A program made the translations under genes and the position numbers. A stretch of 14,656 nt of DNA from positions 1-14,656 of the forward strand of contig LUZL01000188.1 of the NCBI GenBank assembly GCA_001603615.1, written 5' to 3'. The notes below the pieces were generated by a model, which did no database searches, was not told the DNA's origin, and saw only the letters and a list, made by a program, of their open reading frames with translations. Positions within the stretch are counted from its first letter, which is position 1, and the number at the start of each line of letters is the position of its first letter. Below, piece after piece: positions 7,170 through 14,656 of this stretch. Origin of the DNA: Bacteroidales bacterium Bact_20 (GTDB lineage Bacteria > Bacteroidota > Bacteroidia > Bacteroidales > DTU049).

Positions 7170-7736
7170 ATGAAAGCTACACAAACAAATAATTTAATTT
7201 ACCTTTTGAATGACAATATTCTGAAGCCTAATAATATTTCATTAGCAGAGAATATACCTCATCTGTTAGATGATCAATTAAAAACTGTAAAAAAATCTTC
7301 TAGTTCTTACCTCAAATATTTTACTAATAATTATAAAAGATTAAATCTTATCAGAGAAATAAATAATGTTAATTTTGTGGATGATAGCTACGCTACTAAT
7401 AATTACGCTCTTTTTTACTCTTTAGAAAAAATTAATAATCCTATCATTTGGATTTCATTAGATAATAAAAACAATTATTTTAGTAATGCTTTAGCAAATA
7501 TTATTCAGAAAAAAATCAAAATATGGATTACTATTACTAAAAATAAAACAGTATATAATAGTGAATATGCATACTTAGTACCTGAATTTTATTCAGTAAA
7601 GAATCTATCTGAAGCTACTAGACTATCATTTGCATTTTCAGATCCTTATGATACTATTTTATTTGTACCAAACAAATCTAACATAAATAGCAAATTATAT
7701 TCTAATAAATTTAAAAAAATAGTTTATGAATTATGA
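7170..7736 (+). CDS. murD: Degenerate MurD: C-terminal domain only, likely not a D-Glu ligase
   Basis: An intact 188-residue frame occupies the murD slot between mraY and ftsW, where a ligase of about 440-450 residues is expected. The part from about residue 40 follows the MurD C-terminal domain: an S-x-x-x-F helix, KRLNLIREINNVNFV (family HRLE...NGV.F), DDSYATN at 71-77 (family NDSKATN), PIIWISLD near 91-98 (family GGxDKGxD) and an end matching DTVLLSPACAS...F...V.EL. The first 40 residues may be debris of the central domain's end. The UDP-binding domain and the ATP P-loop are absent, and no other copy lies in this window. The D-Glu-contacting Lys of DSKATN is Tyr74, the DKG motif is lost, and PACAS reads PNKSN. 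I infer it cannot ligate D-Glu. It may be a decaying remnant, a pseudoenzyme or a coupling peptide for ftsW, whose ATG overlaps its TGA. Confidence 0.75.
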   Translation: MKATQTNNLIYLLNDNILKPNNISLAENIPHLLDDQLKTVKKSSSSYLKYFTNNYKRLNLIREINNVNFVDDSYATNNYALFYSLEKINNPIIWISLDNKNNYFSNALANIIQKKIKIWITITKNKTVYNSEYAYLVPEFYSVKNLSEATRLSFAFSDPYDTILFVPNKSNINSKLYSNKFKKIVYEL

Positions 7737-8941
7737 TTAAAAAAATATTTAATATTTTCAAAGGTGATAAAACTATCTGGATAGTATACTTATTTTTATG
7801 TATATTCTCTATGATAGCAGTATATACCACTATTGGCAATTTAGCATTTAGATTTAATGAGGGTAATACAACATATTATTTGCTACAACATTTAATAATA
7901 TTAATCTTTGGAATAGTATTAGCATATTTAGTACATTTAATGGACTATCGCATCTGGGGACTAATAGCACGGTTTTTATTTATAATCGCTATACCATTAT
8001 TGATAGTTACATTATTTAAAGGACAAACGACAAATGATGCAGCTAGATGGCTGAGAATACCATTTATAGGCATTTCATTTCAAACTTCTGATTTTGCTAG
8101 ATTTGCATTAATAATATTAATAGCTAGTATAGCAGCTAAGAAACAAGACAATATCACAGATTTCAAACATGCATATCTCCCTATGATAGTAGCCGTAGCT
8201 ATAACAGTAGGATTAGTATTTCCTACAAACCTATCAACAGCAATTCTGATTTTAGCTACTGCATTATTAATAATGTATATCGCGAGAGTCCCTTTAAAAT
8301 ATTTATTAGCTACCGTTGGCATAGTTGTAGCCATCATGGGAATATCTATATTAATAATGCTACAAATGCCTAATAAAGGACGCGTGGGTACATGGCAGTC
8401 TAGAATAGAAAGTTTCACTAATAACGAAGGGAATGTATCATATCAAAGGATGAAAGCAGATATCGCTATTGCTAATGGTGGAGTAATAGGTAAATTCCCA
8501 GGTAATTCTACTCAACGTGGCACATTACCTCAATCTCATACAGATTTTATTTATGCTATCATAATTGAAGAATTAGGTATGATAGGAGGCATAGCTGTTT
8601 TACTTTTATATTGTGTCCTGATTTATAGAGCTATACATGTAGGGAAACAAAGTAAGGGCTTTTTTGGTGCTTTTCTAGCTATAGGTTTTGGATTTTATAT
8701 AGGATTTCAAGCTTTTGTAAATATGTCTGTCGCTGTAGGGCTAATTCCAGTTACTGGTCAACCTCTACCAATGATAAGCAAAGGTGGCACTTCTATCATT
8801 TTCACTTCTATTGCTATAGGCATCATACAAAGCATAGCTCGTGATTATCAAAAAAACCTTATAAAAGATGAAAATACTATTAAAGAAAATGAAGTAGAGG
8901 AAGACGAGGAAAAATTATCAGAAAATACAGTAACAGCATGA
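7733..8941 (+). CDS. ftsW: Septal peptidoglycan glycosyltransferase FtsW
   Basis: SEDS-family polytopic membrane protein that polymerises lipid II into septal glycan strands together with FtsI. The 402 residues form a series of about ten hydrophobic segments starting near residue 14. Family marks include DAARWLRIP with SFQTSDFARF (102-123), the HTDFI block with the conserved Asp271 thought to be catalytic, and TGQPLPMISKGGTS at 341-354, the FtsW/RodA signature in its Bacteroidota form. The C-terminus is a short acidic cytoplasmic tail (about 380-402, rich in Glu). I prefer FtsW over RodA because of its place in the dcw cluster beside murG and murC. Its ATG overlaps the stop of the murD remnant by 4 bases, so its translation may depend on ribosomes finishing that frame. 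Confidence 0.94.
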   Translation: MIKKIFNIFKGDKTIWIVYLFLCIFSMIAVYTTIGNLAFRFNEGNTTYYLLQHLIILIFGIVLAYLVHLMDYRIWGLIARFLFIIAIPLLIVTLFKGQTTNDAARWLRIPFIGISFQTSDFARFALIILIASIAAKKQDNITDFKHAYLPMIVAVAITVGLVFPTNLSTAILILATALLIMYIARVPLKYLLATVGIVVAIMGISILIMLQMPNKGRVGTWQSRIESFTNNEGNVSYQRMKADIAIANGGVIGKFPGNSTQRGTLPQSHTDFIYAIIIEELGMIGGIAVLLLYCVLIYRAIHVGKQSKGFFGAFLAIGFGFYIGFQAFVNMSVAVGLIPVTGQPLPMISKGGTSIIFTSIAIGIIQSIARDYQKNLIKDENTIKENEVEEDEEKLSENTVTA

Positions 8942-8975
8942 TAGAATTAATTAATTTTTTTAAATATAATTAGCA

Positions 8976-10088
8976 ATGAACGAAATTAATAAAATAAAAT
9001 CTTGGGTTATATTCTCTGCTGGTGGAACAGGTGGACATATATTTCCTGCTCTCGCAGTGGCTGAGAGACTCAGAGAGTCGCATCCTGATATAGGAATATT
9101 ATTTATAGGTAATAAAAATAGAATGGAAGCTGATATAATTCCTGACCACAATTTCCCAATTATCTTACTAGACATGCATGGAGTAGATAGGAAAAATTTA
9201 TTAAAAAATATTAATCTACCTTATAAACTTTTAAAATCTTGGATGGAATTAAATAAAATTTTTAAAAGATTCAAACCAAAAGTAGCTGTAGGTTTCGGTG
9301 GATACGTAACATATCCTGTGCTTAAATTTGCTCAATGGCGAGGTATACCTACTATTGTGCAAGAGCAAAATAGTACCCCTGGACTTGCTAATATCAAGTT
9401 AAGTAAAAAAGCTTCTGCTATTTGCGTAGCTTATCCTACAATAAAAAATTATATTAAAACCCCTAATGTACACCTGATAGGTAATCTAGTAAGAAATGAA
9501 ATCACAACACCAATGACTAAAGAACTAGCTGCAAATTTTTGGAATTTGAATGAAAACAAAAAAACTATTCTAGCTCTCGGTGGTAGTCTCGGTGCTAAAG
9601 CTATTAACGATTTTATTTGCGATATTTTACCAGACTTGATAACAAAAGATTTGCAATTAATATGGCAAACTGGCGATAAATATTCTCTAGATACTTGCAT
9701 TAATAAAGATAAAATAAATAATAATATCATTGCTAAACCATTTATTAATACAATGAGAGAAGCATATGCTATGGCTGATATAGTGATAGCTCGTGCTGGT
9801 GCTAGCACTCTAGCTGAATTAGCTGCCTTAGCTAAACCAGCTATCATCATTCCTTCTCCTAATGTAGTAAATAATCATCAATACCTCAATGCTCAAGCTC
9901 TAGCTGAAAGTAATGCAATTATTTTACTAGAAGAAAATCTATTAAATACTAATGGTAAAAACATTGTAATGGATTTGATAAATAATGAAACTTTGCAAAA
10001 ACAATTAAGTGAAAATATTAGTAAATTTCATAATCCAAATGCTATGGATAACATAATAGCATTGATAGAAAAATATTTAAAAAATTAA
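8976..10088 (+). CDS. murG: Undecaprenyldiphospho-muramoylpentapeptide beta-N-acetylglucosaminyltransferase MurG
   Basis: Peripheral membrane GT-B glycosyltransferase on the cytoplasmic face that adds GlcNAc from UDP-GlcNAc to lipid I, forming lipid II. The 370 residues contain both Rossmann-like halves: GGTGGH at 16-21, GFGGY at 106-110 and QEQN at 129-132 in the N-half; GGSLGA at 202-207, the sugar-nucleotide-binding RAGASTLAEL at 273-282 and the NNHQ...A block at 299-307 in the C-half. QEQN in place of the enterobacterial HEQN is usual for Bacteroidota. Length is normal and no key residue is missing. It follows the largest gap inside the cluster (34 bases, with no Shine-Dalgarno and no clear promoter) and lies 5 bases before murC. 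Confidence 0.95.
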   Translation: MNEINKIKSWVIFSAGGTGGHIFPALAVAERLRESHPDIGILFIGNKNRMEADIIPDHNFPIILLDMHGVDRKNLLKNINLPYKLLKSWMELNKIFKRFKPKVAVGFGGYVTYPVLKFAQWRGIPTIVQEQNSTPGLANIKLSKKASAICVAYPTIKNYIKTPNVHLIGNLVRNEITTPMTKELAANFWNLNENKKTILALGGSLGAKAINDFICDILPDLITKDLQLIWQTGDKYSLDTCINKDKINNNIIAKPFINTMREAYAMADIVIARAGASTLAELAALAKPAIIIPSPNVVNNHQYLNAQALAESNAIILLEENLLNTNGKNIVMDLINNETLQKQLSENISKFHNPNAMDNIIALIEKYLKN

Positions 10089-10093
10089 TAAAG

Positions 10094-11455
10094 ATGAAAC
10101 TAGATAATATAGAAGTGAAACATATATATATGCTAGGTATAGGAGGAGTAGGCATGGGTGCTCTAGCTCAATATTTTCTCTATTATGGGTGTAAAGTATC
10201 TGGCTACGATAGAGAGCGCTCAGAGGTATGTAGGATTCTAGAAAGTAAAGGTGCTACTATTCACTATAAACCTAATAATGATCTAGTACCTGACGACATA
10301 GATATTGTTATCTATACACCAGCCATTGCTTCTGATTTTGATGAATGGGAAACTATAAATAATAAACATCTACCCATTTACAAAAGAAGTGATATATTAG
10401 CTATGATCACTCCTAAATATAAAACCTATGCTGTAGCTGGCTCTCATGGTAAATCTACAGTAACTGCTATGCTTTCTCATATTTGGAGCACAGCTAATAG
10501 AGATTTCTTGTCTATGATAGGGGCTATTATAAAAGATTATGAGAATAATTTTATTATCAATGGAGAACCTCAAGAATTTATAGTAGAAGCTGATGAGTAT
10601 GATAAAACATTCTTGAAATTCATTGTAGAGACAGGCATCATAACATCTATAGAGCCAGATCATTTAGATATTTACAAAAGCTATGATGAATTAAAAGTCG
10701 CATTTGCTGAATTTGCAATTAAAATACAAAATGAAGTATGGATAGATGAAAATGTAAATTTGCAAACTAATAAAAAATTGCTTACATACGGTTTATCTAA
10801 TAGCTCAGATATTTATGCTGATAATCTGAGATTGCAAGATGGGAAATATATTTTTGATATAAATTCTCTCTATCATAATTTCAAAATAAAAGATATTATA
10901 TTAAATATGGCAGGCATACATAATATTAGAAATGCCACTGCAGCTATCGCCATTGCTTTGTCAAACAATATTAATATTGATAATATTAAGAAAGCTATTA
11001 GCACATATCCTGGGTTAAAACGACGTTTAGATTTAATATATAATGGGAAAATAAAAAAATATTATGATGATTATGCACATCATCCTACTGAAATAAACAC
11101 ATTATTCGAAGCTCTAAAAAGTTTATATCCAGATAAAACATTTTGTGCTATTTTTCAACCTCATCTATTTAGCAGAACATTATATTTAGCAGATGATTTT
11201 GCTAATTCTTTATCTAAATGGGATAGAATCATTTTATTAGATATTTATCCCGCTAGAGAAGAACCAATAGAGGGAGTAACCTCTGAGTGGCTATTAAGTA
11301 AAATCACAAATAACAATAAATATTTAATGACAAAAGATGAATTATTAAAAAATATAAATAAAATTAGTGAAGACGTAATAGTAACAATAGGTGCTGGAGA
11401 TATTGATAAACTCCGAGAACCAATAAAAAATAAATTGATTGAATATGAAGCATAA
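10094..11455 (+). CDS. murC: UDP-N-acetylmuramate--L-alanine ligase MurC
   Basis: Cytoplasmic ATP-dependent Mur ligase adding the first stem residue, L-Ala, to UDP-MurNAc. All three domains are present in 453 residues: the UDP-binding Rossmann domain with GIGGVGMGALA at 15-25; the ATPase domain with P-loop GSHGKST at 116-122, EADEYD at 165-170, PDHLDIY near 188-194 and HNIRN at 276-280; and the C-terminal domain with YAHHP at 327-331 and PHLFSRT at 356-362. GSHGKST departs from the common GTHGKTT but keeps the GxxGK[ST] rule. Nothing suggests it has taken over D-Glu addition, though specificity cannot be read from sequence alone. Its last 11 bases overlap the preferred ftsQ start. Confidence 0.95.
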   Translation: MKLDNIEVKHIYMLGIGGVGMGALAQYFLYYGCKVSGYDRERSEVCRILESKGATIHYKPNNDLVPDDIDIVIYTPAIASDFDEWETINNKHLPIYKRSDILAMITPKYKTYAVAGSHGKSTVTAMLSHIWSTANRDFLSMIGAIIKDYENNFIINGEPQEFIVEADEYDKTFLKFIVETGIITSIEPDHLDIYKSYDELKVAFAEFAIKIQNEVWIDENVNLQTNKKLLTYGLSNSSDIYADNLRLQDGKYIFDINSLYHNFKIKDIILNMAGIHNIRNATAAIAIALSNNINIDNIKKAISTYPGLKRRLDLIYNGKIKKYYDDYAHHPTEINTLFEALKSLYPDKTFCAIFQPHLFSRTLYLADDFANSLSKWDRIILLDIYPAREEPIEGVTSEWLLSKITNNNKYLMTKDELLKNINKISEDVIVTIGAGDIDKLREPIKNKLIEYEA

Positions 11456-12242
11456 AAAGTGGTTAATAGCATTAAGTATTATTTTGCCAATAATCATAAT
11501 TACTGGCTGGCTAGTCATCAGAGATAGGTCAGCAGCCACTTCTATTAGTAGTATAGAAATTAACATTAATACAGCAGATACTAATAAAATAATAGATACT
11601 ACTTATGTTTTAGATTTAATATATAAGGTTACTCCCAGAGTGTTAGGAGTAATGATAGAGGATTTCCCATTAGATAGTATTTATCAAACAATAAAACAAT
11701 CACATTTTGTTGAAAAAGTTTTGTGTAATATTAAATTAGATGGTACACTGAAAATAGATGTATGGGCACGTTGTCCATTACTACATATAATAGCTAATGA
11801 TGGTAGTGAATGTATAATGGATACATCTGGTTATTTAATGCCAGTACCTCAGAGATATAATTTATATATACCAGTAGCATATGGAAATATTAAAACTAAA
11901 TTAAAAATTGGTACAAAAGTTAACAATATAACAAACTATACCTATGAAACAAAAGAATGTAGTGAATTAGATAAATTGTATTATTTAGCTAAAAACATTA
12001 AAAAGAACGAAATATCAAAATTACTTTTTTGGGATATTTATGTGGAAACCCCAAAATCTTACTATATATATCCAATAGTAGGTAATCAATATGTAAGGAT
12101 AGGAGACGTAGATCTACTAAATGATAAACTAAGAAATATATCTATCTTTTATAACAATATCCAACATATTTCAGATATTAATACTTATGTAGGTTTCGAT
12201 TTAAGGGTTCCACCACAGATAATAGCAATCAAACAATTATGA
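11445..12242 (+). CDS. ftsQ: Cell division protein FtsQ
   Basis: Bitopic divisome protein that links the FtsL-type proteins to the septal synthase. With the ATG at 11445 it has 265 residues: a basic start (MKHKKW), one membrane helix at about 5-25 and a periplasmic part with a POTRA-like half (about 36-110). The next region resembles Bacteroidota FtsQ: VWARCPLLHI near 106-115, then a D-x-x-GYLMPVP block near 126-135. Sequence conservation in this family is low, so position between murC and ftsA adds much. A TTG at 11439 in the same frame would add two residues; the ATG is preferred. Either start overlaps murC. The gap to ftsA is 31 bases. It is slightly more AT-biased than the enzymes around it, with many Ile, Asn and Lys. 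Confidence 0.85.
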   Translation: MKHKKWLIALSIILPIIIITGWLVIRDRSAATSISSIEININTADTNKIIDTTYVLDLIYKVTPRVLGVMIEDFPLDSIYQTIKQSHFVEKVLCNIKLDGTLKIDVWARCPLLHIIANDGSECIMDTSGYLMPVPQRYNLYIPVAYGNIKTKLKIGTKVNNITNYTYETKECSELDKLYYLAKNIKKNEISKLLFWDIYVETPKSYYIYPIVGNQYVRIGDVDLLNDKLRNISIFYNNIQHISDINTYVGFDLRVPPQIIAIKQL

Positions 12243-12273
12243 AAAAGATTTTAATTTTAAAAAAATATAAAAT

Positions 12274-13563
12274 ATGAAAAAACAAACTAACACTTTAGAA
12301 GAAAGAATTTATGTGGGGCTAGATATAGGCACCACCAAATTAGCCATGGTAGCTGGCAGACTAAATGAAGATGGTAAATTAGAAATCATAGGACACGAGG
12401 TAGTACCAAGCAAAGGTGTTCGTAGAGGAACAGTTATTAATGTACAAAAAACTGTAGATGGCTTGAAAGAGCTAAAAACAAAAATGCTAAATAATTTTGG
12501 TATAGATGTAGGTATAGTACACCTAGGTATAGCGGGTAAATATGTAGAGAGTATAAATACTGAACATAGTATGATACGCAAAAATCCTAACAGCATGATT
12601 ACCCCACAAGAAATAGATGATTTATTAGAAACAGTTAAACAAATGCTTAAACAACCTGGCAAAGAAGTGATACACGTGATACCACAAGAATATACAATAA
12701 ATGATGAAGGAGGGATAATAGATGTGATAGGTGCTGTGGGAACAAGCTTGAAATGTAAAATTCATGCTGCGATAGCAGATGTATCATCTGTAGAAATGTT
12801 AAAAAATTGCGTATCTATGGCAGATATGGATATAGCGAATATAATGCTCGAACCTATAGCCTCTGCTAAAGCTGTCATAGGAGAACAAGAAAAAGAAGGT
12901 GGAGTAGTTTTAGTAGATATAGGTGGTGGCACTACAGATATAGCAATAATAAAAGATGATATAGTGAGACATACCTGCGTCATTCCTTTTGGTGGTGAAG
13001 CTATTACTGAAGATTTAAAAAATGGATTATCATTACTAAAAGATGAAGCTGAAATCTGTAAAATTAACTACGGCAATGCGATACCTGCCGATGTTAATCC
13101 TAATGATGTAATATCTTTTCAAGCAATGAAAAATTGTCCATCACGAGAATTTTCTCTCAAAGCAATAAGCGAAATAATTAGTGCTAGATTAACAGAAATT
13201 CTAGAAACTGTAAATTATGAAATAAATTTATCTCAAGTACCAACACCTCTCATTGGCGGAATAGTGCTAACAGGTGGTGGCTCATTAATTAAAAACACTA
13301 CTCAATTGGCTTCATATATTACTGGTATGACTGCTAGAATCGGAGGACCTAATCATTTGCTATCTCATGACACTCCAAGCATATTATTATCTCCACAATA
13401 TTCCACTGTTATAGGATTATTATTGAATGCTGTAGAAAATGATTATAATGTAATAAAACTTAATAACAAAATAAGTGATAGCAAGACAGTACCAGCTAAA
13501 GAAAAAAAAGAAAAAAAACACAAATTTGATATTTTTGGCAATTTGTCAAATTTCTTTGATTAA
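12274..13563 (+). CDS. ftsA: Cell division protein FtsA
   Basis: Actin-like ATPase that anchors FtsZ filaments to the inner face of the cytoplasmic membrane and recruits later divisome proteins. The 429 residues show the phosphate-1 motif DIGTTK at 17-22, the phosphate-2 block VDIGGGTTD at 214-222 and the adenosine motif TGGGSL at 333-338. The region between the first and second blocks holds the FtsA-specific 1C subdomain, with PQEYTINDE near 137-145 in the normal place. A Lys/Glu-rich linker (about 408-417) leads to a short amphipathic C-terminal helix, KFDIFGNLSNFFD, the expected membrane-targeting sequence. Length is on the normal side for Bacteroidota. The leader has a run of A followed by TATAAAAT directly before ATG, and ftsZ starts 17 bases after the stop. 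Confidence 0.95.
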   Translation: MKKQTNTLEERIYVGLDIGTTKLAMVAGRLNEDGKLEIIGHEVVPSKGVRRGTVINVQKTVDGLKELKTKMLNNFGIDVGIVHLGIAGKYVESINTEHSMIRKNPNSMITPQEIDDLLETVKQMLKQPGKEVIHVIPQEYTINDEGGIIDVIGAVGTSLKCKIHAAIADVSSVEMLKNCVSMADMDIANIMLEPIASAKAVIGEQEKEGGVVLVDIGGGTTDIAIIKDDIVRHTCVIPFGGEAITEDLKNGLSLLKDEAEICKINYGNAIPADVNPNDVISFQAMKNCPSREFSLKAISEIISARLTEILETVNYEINLSQVPTPLIGGIVLTGGGSLIKNTTQLASYITGMTARIGGPNHLLSHDTPSILLSPQYSTVIGLLLNAVENDYNVIKLNNKISDSKTVPAKEKKEKKHKFDIFGNLSNFFD

Positions 13564-13580
13564 TAAAAAAAATTAATATT

Positions 13581-14656
13581 ATGGAAAAACAATCATTTGA
13601 ATTTATATTACCAGAAGCTGAACCACCTATAATAAAAGTTATGGGCATAGGAGGCGGTGGATGTAATGCTGTCAAACACATGTTTGACAAAGGAATAAAA
13701 GGTGTAGATTTTATAATTTGTAATACAGATTTACAAGTATTAGAAACCAACCCTATACCTACAAAAATTAAATTAGGAGATACTGGCTTAGGTGCAGGTT
13801 CTAAACCAGAAGTAGCGAGACAAGCTGCAGAAGACAGTGCTAATGAAATTACTAAAATCCTACAAAATAACACTAAAATGCTATTTATAACAGCTGGAAT
13901 GGGTGGTGGTACTGGCACTGGTGCTGCACCTGTAGTAGCTAAAATCGCTAAAGAATTAAATATACTAACAGTAGCAATAGTAACAACACCATTTATGTTT
14001 GAAGGAAACCATCGCTACCAACATGCCATGACTGGTATAGAAGAACTACGCCAAAATGTAGATGCACTCCTGGTAATACATAATGAAAAATTATTTGACC
14101 TCTATCCTGACTTGAAACTGAGCAATGCCTTTTCTATTGTAGATGATGTATTATTAACTGCTGCTAAGGGTATAGCAGAAATAATAACAATTCCTGGAGT
14201 GGTAAATGTAGATTTCGAAGACGTTAAAACAGTAATGAAAGATAGTGGTATAGCATTAATGGGTACCGGCTACGCTGAAGGGGAAAATAGAGCTATTAAA
14301 TCTCTGGAAACTGCAATTCATTCTCCATTACTAAGTGAAATATCTATCACTGGTGCTCAAAATGTTTTATTGTATATATCATATGGTAGTAATGAATTAA
14401 CAATAAGAGAATTCAATGAAATGACCTCATACTTAAAAAATGAAACTGGTGGTGCTAATGTAATATGGGGTAATTCTTATAATCCAGAACTCAATGGTGT
14501 ACAAGTAACAATAATAGCTACAGGCTTCAATATTACAAATCCCACAATAAATGCAAATAAAAAATTAGAAAATAATAAATATAATGCATCCAATGTAGGA
14601 GAAGAAAAAATTGGCTATGGTAGAAACTATAAGGATGATCAAGAACTAGAGAAATA
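13581..14656 (+). CDS. ftsZ: Cell division protein FtsZ (3' end cut by the right edge)
   Basis: Tubulin-like GTPase that forms the Z-ring. From the ATG at 13581, 358 full codons are seen and two bases (TA) remain, so the gene is either cut inside its variable tail or stops at the next base. The GTPase core is complete: GIGGGGCNAV near 22-31, GLGAG at 69-73, the tubulin signature GGGTGTG at 108-114, FEGNHR at 140-145 and the synergy-loop residues NVDFEDVKTVM at 209-219 that activate the neighbouring subunit. The C-terminal domain runs to about ATGF (313-316), followed by an Asn/Lys-rich linker; the FtsA-binding end peptide is not in view. Between LG and GLGAG there are only two residues (DT) where homologues such as E. 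coli FtsZ have five, a local shortening by three residues. Confidence 0.94.
   Translation, partial: MEKQSFEFILPEAEPPIIKVMGIGGGGCNAVKHMFDKGIKGVDFIICNTDLQVLETNPIPTKIKLGDTGLGAGSKPEVARQAAEDSANEITKILQNNTKMLFITAGMGGGTGTGAAPVVAKIAKELNILTVAIVTTPFMFEGNHRYQHAMTGIEELRQNVDALLVIHNEKLFDLYPDLKLSNAFSIVDDVLLTAAKGIAEIITIPGVVNVDFEDVKTVMKDSGIALMGTGYAEGENRAIKSLETAIHSPLLSEISITGAQNVLLYISYGSNELTIREFNEMTSYLKNETGGANVIWGNSYNPELNGVQVTIIATGFNITNPTINANKKLENNKYNASNVGEEKIGYGRNYKDDQELEK

Noticed and set aside
7170..7736. Frameshifted full-length murD
   Set aside because: mraY is intact to its normal terminus 2 bases upstream, so there is no room for the missing N-terminal domains in any frame; the loss is a deletion, not a frameshift.
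8942..8975. Internal promoter in the ftsW-murG gap
   Set aside because: The 34 bases are A/T runs without a recognisable -33/-7 or -35/-10 pair.
1..14656. CRISPR array, insertion sequence, prophage, tRNA or rRNA
   Set aside because: No spaced repeats, transposase-like frame, terminal inverted repeats or structured RNA genes were seen; the region is a conserved chromosomal cluster.

Overview
The window is an AT-rich stretch (by eye about 30% GC, not counted) carrying an almost complete division and cell-wall (dcw) cluster, all on the + strand. It fits a member of the Bacteroidota: the gene order mraZ-rsmH-ftsL-ftsI-murE-mraY-murD-ftsW-murG-murC-ftsQ-ftsA-ftsZ has no murF, murB or ddl between murC and ftsQ. 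MraY carries a large extra segment and FtsI ends in a PASTA-like domain. MurG has QEQN instead of HEQN, and most starts lack a Shine-Dalgarno sequence and sit behind A/T-rich leaders. TGA is used as a stop, so the code is standard. The small, tightly packed, AT-rich genes would suit a streamlined or host-associated member, but that is inference.

Layout. Bases 1-141 are the 3' end of an unrecognised gene. Bases 142-531 are a gene-free, very AT-rich spacer that ends in the probable promoter and a three-repeat MraZ operator. From 532 to the right edge the genes run head to tail with overlaps of 4, 4, 14, 4 and 11 bases or gaps of 2 to 34 bases, so they most likely form one transcription unit under MraZ control. 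The last gene, ftsZ, is cut by the window edge.

How the genes work together. MurC, MurD and MurE add L-Ala, D-Glu and meso-DAP to UDP-MurNAc. MraY and MurG make lipid I and lipid II. FtsW and FtsI polymerise and cross-link septal peptidoglycan. FtsL and FtsQ belong to the membrane divisome, and FtsA and FtsZ form the cytoplasmic ring. MraZ is the operon regulator, and RsmH methylates 16S rRNA.

The outstanding anomaly is in the murD slot (7170-7736). Instead of a ligase of about 440-450 residues there is an intact 188-residue frame that resembles only the C-terminal domain of MurD. The UDP-binding and ATP-binding domains are absent, and the D-Glu-site residues of the remaining domain are replaced. 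Its neighbours MurC, MurE, MraY and MurG all look functional, so the D-Glu step must be done by another enzyme or in another way. This is the best candidate here for something undescribed. Smaller oddities are an in-frame 9-base triplication in mraZ, a three-residue shortening before the GLGAG motif of FtsZ, and changes in the FHSLEDR motif of RsmH.
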